From Labia minor (taxonomy: Eukaryota > Arthropoda > Insecta > Dermaptera > Spongiphoridae), in NCBI GenBank assembly GCA_963082975.1, contig OY720348.1, positions 16,488,078-16,552,077 on the forward strand: a stretch of 64,000 bases of DNA. Direction: 5' to 3'. The position numbers and the translations under genes were made by a program. Below are positions 57,812-64,000 of the stretch, one piece after another. The notes below the pieces were generated by a model that worked only from the letters and a program-made list of their open reading frames with translations, did not search any database and was not told the origin of the DNA. How positions within the stretch are numbered: the stretch's first letter is position 1; each line of letters starts with the position of its first letter.

Positions 57812-57930
57812 ACTTTTCAATCGGAAATTTTTCGAAAGTAAAGAAATTATAATCTCGATTCACTTCTGGTAAACGTTTTTTCACAGATCTCTCGGTTTCA
57901 GTTCATTCTGATTCCATAAAGTGTTTTTTA
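57812..57930 (-). repeat. family J, copy 2
   Basis: Reverse of 19560-19690, with TTTTTCACAGATCTC and GGTTTCAGTTCATTCTGATT. Confidence 0.55.
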
Positions 57931-57943
57931 TAGTGTATTTGCG

Positions 57944-58170
57944 TAGGGTGACCAAACGTCTCGGTTTTCCGGGATTGTCCCGATTTTAGGTGCTCTCTCC
58001 CGGCGTCCCGAAATGTCTTCGGGACTGTCTATTCTCTCGGTTTTTAAATATTTAGGTCCGACGAACATTTTCTTACAATTTTTCATCAATATGGCTTTAA
58101 AAAAAAAAGTAAAATTTTTTTTCCGATTTGGCTCTTAAACATTTTCGATTTTTCATTCAATATGGATCTA
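57944..58170 (+). mobile_element. hAT-like end, partner not found
   Basis: TAGGGTGACCAAACGTCTCG and then GGGATTGTCCCGATTTT resemble hAT ends of the AGGGTGACC type. Subterminal AATATGGCTTT and TTTGGCTCTTAAACATTTTC match, in reverse, subterminal text of the hAT MITE at 23.65 kb. No matching right end was seen downstream. Confidence 0.5.
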
Positions 58171-59390
58171 AAAAAAAAAATTTTTATACCATAATTCGTT
58201 TTATTTTATTAATATAATAGTTTTAAAAGACTCCTGTAATAGATAATATTTTTTTTTCCATTTTATTTTATTATAAAAAAATTTGTTTTTTATTTTTTAA
58301 AACTTAAGTAATATTAAATTTTTTTATTTCCAATATATAACAATTTTTAAAAATATTTTTCTATTTTAAAAACATTTAAAACATTTTTTTTAAAAATATA
58401 TTTAGAAAGACATAGCAAATGGCTATAAATTTAAACTACTGTATATGTTATCGATTGCAAAGTCGTATGGGGGATACAACATATATTCAATTACTTTTTT
58501 TTTATTAATAAATTTAAAAATTATATAAAATATTCAAGACCTATAATCTATTAATTACATCAAATATTTAATTAGAATACTATGATATAATCACAATAGT
58601 CATCTATTTTAATTTATCATTAATTGTGAGTTTTATAAGTCAAAATTTATGGAATAATTAAAGCATATGAATTAAAATAAATCGTAAAATAATAAATAAA
58701 TACATATACAATAGAATAGAATATATAAATAATTTATAAATCTAAAAATTTTATTATATTTATTAAATTACTACCATCGACTGCCTTCACTCATTGGCTT
58801 ATTTGTGTCTTTCTTTTTAGTAGGTATATTACTTTAAGAATAAAAGGCCTATTTTTTCACTGTCTGTCTGACCGTGCCCCGGCATAGACGGCTCTATATC
58901 CTCTGAATTGAATTCTTAGTTAAGAATTAAATTAATAGTTCATATAAATACTAATTAATTTATTAATGGCCCAAATGACCTTCTTAGCTGAGGGGTCATA
59001 AGAAGCCCGAATAATGATAATAATAATAATAATAAAATTATTTTATATATGAAAAAAAAACTATTTATATAATATAATGAAATTAATAGATTTAATTAAG
59101 GTTCTAGTTTTTTTTTTCTAAAATTTTAATAAATTATGTGTAAATTTAAAATAAAATTAAAAGATATAAACTTAATAGGAAAACTTTATCTACCTTCAGT
59201 TGGTAGTTTATTAACCGATATGCGCATAAATCAAATCTTTCAATAAACTTTAAATTAAATCAAAAAACTTTAATTATACACTATTCTTATTAATTTTAAT
59301 TAACATAACTTAAAATTTAATATTCTCTATTATTGTTAGATATATTTATCCCCAAGAAATGAGGGTTTTTGTGGATTGTTATTGCAAATA
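58170..59390. other. AT-rich stretch, no gene seen
   Basis: Poly-T/A tracts and (AAT)n near 59010; nothing recognised. Confidence 0.55.
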
Positions 59391-59394
59391 GTAA

Positions 59395-59423
59395 ACTATT
59401 GGGTTAAGTTAAAACCCAATAGT
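59395..59423. repeat. 11-bp perfect stem with 7-nt loop
   Basis: ACTATTGGGTT and AACCCAATAGT around AAGTTAA. Confidence 0.88.
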
Positions 59424-59492
59424 CATATGTTTTTTTCAAGAAATTCTTGTTAATCTCTGTAAAGTTTGTTTTATCAAAGAATTTGACTGTCT

Positions 59493-60066
59493 TTTTACTA
59501 TCTCGCCAGAGATTGCGAGTTTTCGAGATTTTGATGTTTTTATATGTTTTGAAGATCCCCGAGTCATTTTCACTAAGGTTGAGAAATATGTCTGTGTGTG
59601 TGTGTGTTTGCATGTGTATGTAGACAAGATTACGCGAAAACGGCAAGAGCTAGAATAATGACACGGGTATTATTCAAAATTCGTAGTTTTCTATCAACTT
59701 TTGAAAAATGTAGCTCATTTGGAAGGGGACCATTACCTACCACGTTTTCATTTTTTTTCATCCTAAACTGACCGTAAAAATAAAGATATATGTTTGATAG
59801 TTTTTCATATGATTAAAAATTGTATAAAACTCCTATATATAGAGTTTCAGCTTAATTGAATCGCTGAAAATACCGGAATTAATTTTTAAAATTTTTTAAC
59901 ACGTTGACTGTCAATCACGCGCCAGCACATGACGTGGTGTCATCAACAAAGAGCCAAACACGCGCTAGTTTAATTTATAATTTTATTAATTAAATTTAAT
60001 TTAAATATAATATATGTTAATTAATCCAATTTAAATATGCGAGATAGTCGAGTGGAGACACTCCAG
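59493..60066 (+). mobile_element. family B element B8, complete
   Basis: ACTATCTCGC (59497-59506), GCGAGATAGT (60039-60048), hairpin GAGTG-GAGA-CACTC (60050-60063). Short (TG)n array at 59593-59607. Confidence 0.85.
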
Positions 60067-60099
60067 ATTTTTTTTTATTTCTTTCGCCTCTATTCAGAA

Positions 60100-60850
60100 A
60101 GGTAATTTTTTTTTCAGTTCTTTTCATATTTCTCCCTGAATAGTGGGTGGATTTCACGAAATTGATCCAGAGATAAGCGTGTCCTTTTGAATTTTAATTA
60201 GAAAACACGCATTTCTGGTAGCAGCCCTTCACGGATGTCCAATCATTTATTAGATTTTCATTATGATACTCCACTTTAATAGACATGAAACGATTTATAA
60301 TATTAATAGCAATCCATCTATTTTAATTTTCGATTTTTCTTTTTTTTTTTTTTTTTTTTTTTTTCTTTTTATTTTCTGTTTCAATTTTTGGAGTCCGATT
60401 TTTTAGTACGTTAATTGAAATGGATCATGGTTTCCTTTACTCGAGAGCAGGGTTCATATCGACACAGGGCGTGGCGATTTTCATTGGTAAAAAAGTAGCC
60501 GGAAGAAGGGTGCAGAAGGGATGGTGAGGATTAAAAAGTAGGAAATTGTCGAATTTAAAAAAAAAACAAAAAAAAAACAAACAAATTGTGTGGTTGAAAT
60601 CTAAGAGTTGTAGTACTCTATGCATTTTTTTTTTTAGTTGTATAACCTTTACAACGCTGAGGTCATTTTCCCCCACTCCCCACCCCCACCCCGTTGCATG
60701 GTAACTTCCCATTGTTTTTCAAATGATCCATATGCATGCGATTGAACAAAATACAACGATTCCGTTGGTGCATTCTGAAAAGGTATGAATGTATGGATAT
60801 ATATATATCCATTCACTCCAATTAAAAAATAATAGACTCCACGAGAGAGA

Positions 60851-60882
<32 letters not shown>

Positions 60883-61300
60883 AACTACCACCACCACCAC
60901 CGATCTGACTAATTGCCGATAAAGTGGCGCGGTGTAAGTTTTGAAATAGTGGTGGGCAGCAACGTTGCTTGCAAATAGCCCTTTTAACAGGGAAGGCTCG
61001 TCGTGGCGCATATTAGTTGGTTTAATTACGGCTAATTGCGGTTTAAGTTAGAAATCCAGCAAATAGCGATAAAATAATTCATGAATCGCGTTTGAAATGT
61101 GTTGACAGGGTAGCCATGTTGGTCATTAATAGCTAAAATATCCCGAGCGAAATCTTAGAAAGAGATGTTAACCCTTGCTGGGGTTGAGAAGCGATCGTTG
61201 GGTGGACGGTGGGGGGTAATTCATTATACGCGGTATGGGTCAACGCACGCGAATGGCACGCACTTCATAGATATGCAAGATAATTCATTTGCTCATTAAC
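60100..61300. other. GC-richer repeat-poor island, candidate regulatory DNA
   Basis: Apart from a poly-T tract (60339-60364) and a (GA)n tract (60844-60881), the sequence is unique. 60900-61280 is complex and dense in motifs such as TTAATTACGGCTAATTGCGG, ATAATTCATGAATCGCG and GGTCATTAATAGC. No frame with a domain was found. The look is that of conserved non-coding DNA; this is inference. Confidence 0.42.
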
Positions 61301-61560
61301 AACTTTTCTTATCATTTTATTTCTATTAATGATATACAGGTCAATTTATTCATAATCTTAGAAATTTTACCCCAATCTTTCTCTTTATACCATATTTCTA
61401 TATATATATATATAATATTTATATACTATTTAAAAATAAAATATAATATATATATATATATATTAGTATAAAAAGAGATTATTAAATATTAAATAAAATA
61501 CTACACTATATTTTTATTATTTGAAAATTCATGCTATTGATGCAATTCTATATATATATA

Positions 61561-61912
61561 GGGTAAAGCATCCAGTCGTTGGCCCCCTTAAGCAATTCCT
61601 GGCAGTCTATAATGCATATCTGGGCAAATTGCGGAACAATCTGTGCCAAATTAGGTTTACATAGATACTATGAGTATTTTGATGAATAAAAAAAATCATT
61701 TTCTCATGACATTTTCAATAAGCACGCAAAAATCCTAAAAAATGCAGTTATTGGCCCCCCTGTTATAGTTATTGGCCTAGGTATTCTATAGTGATTATAC
61801 AACCATACAGCAAACGATTACATAACCATAGTTAATAACGCAATTTTTAAAATAAAAATCTCTTATTATTTGTGTTTTAGTGATAGGGAGCCAAAGACTG
61901 TATACCTTACCC
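61561..61912. mobile_element. Tc1/mariner- or pogo-type MITE (352 bp)
   Basis: The left end GGGTAAAGCATCCAGTCG and the right end in reverse GGGTAAGGTATACAGTC are inverted repeats continuing into TTGGC; TA flanks both. The motif GTTATTGGCCCCCC recurs inside. Non-coding. Confidence 0.8.
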
Positions 61913-61914
61913 TA

Positions 61915-62109
61915 TATAATTAAACGACTGGGCATCCTAAACTTCTTCTCAACGGCTTCATGGATCTTAATGGTTCGCGTATCATTAGAACCGGCATGAC
62001 CCAAGAATAAGGTATAAGGTTGAAAATTTCCAAAAAGTTGATCCGTTCCAATGTTATGGGCAAAAAACCGTCCAAAATAAACAACGCTCCATGTGGCGCC
62101 TTTGGTGGC
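61915..62109 (-). other. 65-codon open frame next to the MITE, possible coding remnant
   Basis: On the minus strand this frame includes TWSVVYFGRFFAHNIGTDQL, FQPYTLFLGHAGS and TIKIHEAVEKKFRMPSRLI, stopping at the MITE end. The composition is protein-like, but a second minus frame (61920-62132) is open too and I recognise neither. Confidence 0.22.
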
Positions 62110-62134
62110 TCAGTTAAGAAATTGACACCCAAAA

Positions 62135-63060
62135 TAAAATTATTAATTATAGAAATTTTATAATATATAAATTTTTATTTTAAGTTCTAATTTTCTATAA
62201 GATTAAAAGTAAAATTAAATTACATTAAATTTAATATTTTACTCCTATTTGATTAATATTTTCTAAAACAAAGTAAATAATATTTTTTATATTTAAATTT
62301 ATATTTTGAAAAATTGTTCACTTGGCAAATTTGAGTAAAAACGAAGATCTAAATGAGAGAACACATCGTTGGCTAAAGAAGGAAGGGAACGATGGTTATC
62401 TCGAAAAAAAGTAAAATAAGTCTGTATATTTTTGTTGATGATATTAAATTGTTATTTTCTTTATACACATATTTTATAGAATTATTTATTTCTTGACATA
62501 TTTTCTTACTTTGTATTCGTTGTAAATATCACTAAAAGATAGTAGTAAAAATTTATCAGGTAGCTCATTTTATTTAATTTTATTAAATATTTTTTTTAAC
62601 TAAGATGTTCTATGATGATATAAATTAAACATTGGTTTATTAAACCATGTTCATTTTTCTGAGGACATCTATACAGAAATTTTCATAAAATAAAAGAACG
62701 TGCTCTCATTATTAATATGGTATATAAAAAATTTAAAATTCGAAAATAGAAGATATGCTACTCAAAAGTGATCAACAAAGGAGTTATATACACTGAACCC
62801 CGTCGTGGATATGAATATTTTAATATACTGATTGAATTAAAATTAATTAAAACTTTTCACATACAGACGTTCAACAAATTACTACGTATTAAATAATAAT
62901 TTCAATTTGCTTCACTTATCTTTTCTTTGTATCTTTGGTTGATTTTTTTTAATTAAAAAGAATTTGAAATAATTTGACTGTTTTAATACGCGTTTATTTA
63001 TTACTATATCTGTGCGAAATCTTCGCATTGGCCAGCTAGTAAAACTCTGACTTTTGCGCA
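62135..63060. other. AT-rich stretch, no gene seen
   Basis: Contains ACACTGAACCCCGTCGTGG near 62790 (compare 41630). Nothing else recognised. Confidence 0.5.
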
Positions 63061-63071
63061 TCCTACGCAAG

Positions 63072-63318
63072 AACAGCACCTATCAAGTCGGGTATATAAA
63101 TTAGATGTCCTATAATCAGTAAAACATGTCAACCTCTACCTTGATTTTCTTGATCGGAGGCGCTACTTTTTATCAAGTAGCTTCCTAATTTTGATCCTGG
63201 AGCCTGAGTTCATTCCGTCCCAGAGAATCCCCAGCTATAGAAATTCCCTTGTCAAGCCCGGAACTTGAACCCGGAGCCACGAGAATGTGGGTTACCACTG
63301 TTAATCACCACGTAGCTT
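63072..63318 (-). mobile_element. tRNA-derived SINE, copy 3
   Basis: Reverse of the 16.8 kb SINE: CACCTATCAAGTCGGG, CCTTGATTTTCTTGATCGG, TATCAAGTAGCTTC, and a B box in reverse (GGAACTTGAACCCGG). Confidence 0.82.
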
Positions 63319-63324
63319 CTTATA

Positions 63325-64000
63325 TATATGGGATTTTGATAAATGAATTTCAGAAATTCAACAAGACACAAAACAATACATAAAATATTTCAAAACACAA
63401 AAACAGAATATTACAATTATAATAGCATTATAGTTGTGTAGTCATGTAGACGTGTATCGTATTATTTTTCTAATATTTTTCAGTCATCATGGTGATGTCG
63501 TGAGTTTCCAATCTTATGAATAACACCTTCTTTTAAAACCCTACATATATATGACGTTAATAATGAATAAACCCAAGCACATTCCAAGCAACCTTCCACG
63601 TATCCACCTCCATTAATTTTCTACCTTCTCCCAAATCCCTCATAATTACCATTCGGATTTTTGGTCGAACTTCTAGTTTATGAATTGGTTTCTTTGCAAA
63701 CAAATATGTTACTAGCCTTTCTTCACATATATTATAAAATATGTAAGGTACGTGATTCACCGATTTGCCAGTCAGTACTTTAAAAAAATTATTTTTTACA
63801 AACTGAAACTATTACGAGTCTGTTCACTGATAGTCATCAATCAATTGCTTTGTTCAAAAACTATTATTTTTGATATTAATCAAATTTATATGTTTAATCA
63901 TAAAGTTATATTTTTATTCTATAATTTATAATCTATAAGGAGATTTGTAAATAAAACCACATATTCATATTTTATTGTAAATTTATTCAAAAACACAAAA
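63325..64000. other. no gene recognised
   Basis: A family E-type end lies at 63744-63800 (TCAGTACTTTAAAAAAATTA). The 67-codon minus frame at 63557-63760 has no domain. Confidence 0.4.

Noticed and set aside
60649..61011. 120-codon minus frame
   Set aside because: Valine, serine and leucine runs come from the CCA and GA simple repeats; no domain.

Overview
The window looks like a repeat-dominated, very AT-rich intergenic stretch from an invertebrate animal nucleus. An arthropod is plausible from the mariner and LINE types, but the species cannot be fixed from sequence alone. No intact host gene is visible. The only long intact reading frame is a hAT transposase running off the left edge. The only host-like protein trace is a short, decayed kinesin motor fragment near 55.3 kb.

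Layout. 0-2.85 kb: right part of an autonomous hAT transposon (minus strand) with its terminal repeat at 2848. 3.4-6.3 kb: a Gypsy-type LTR with tRNA-Trp primer site, then two Helentron-like non-coding elements, one inside the other. 7.9-17.1 kb: tRNA-derived SINEs, a minus-strand Helitron, LINE 3' fragments and a small mariner. 18-33 kb: many copies of repeat family A, a foldback element, a hAT MITE, a dead mariner and several GC-richer islands without repeats. 35.28-37.81 kb: a non-coding hAT element with a perfect 8-bp target duplication. 39.0-51.1 kb: a 0.9-1.2 kb inverted duplication with a 10 kb spacer, carrying hammerhead-ribozyme-like modules. 44.4-46.7 kb: a canonical short Helitron and a three-level nest (mariner in hAT in foldback). 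41.8-60.1 kb: a cluster of family B copies. 60-61.3 kb: a GC-richer, repeat-poor island. 61.5-64 kb: a MITE, a SINE and AT-rich sequence.

The main pattern is that repeat families A, B and C share one plan: a T-rich 5' end, a 10-13 bp subterminal inverted repeat, a microsatellite in the core, the matching subterminal repeat and a short 3' stem-loop with a 4-nt loop. This is the plan known for Helentron-associated elements (HINEs, such as Drosophila DINE-1). The families also share a core text, so they look like diverged relatives. No Rep/helicase source is in the window.

Repeat-poor islands rich in homeodomain-like TAAT motifs suggest a gene desert that may hold regulatory DNA; this is inference only.
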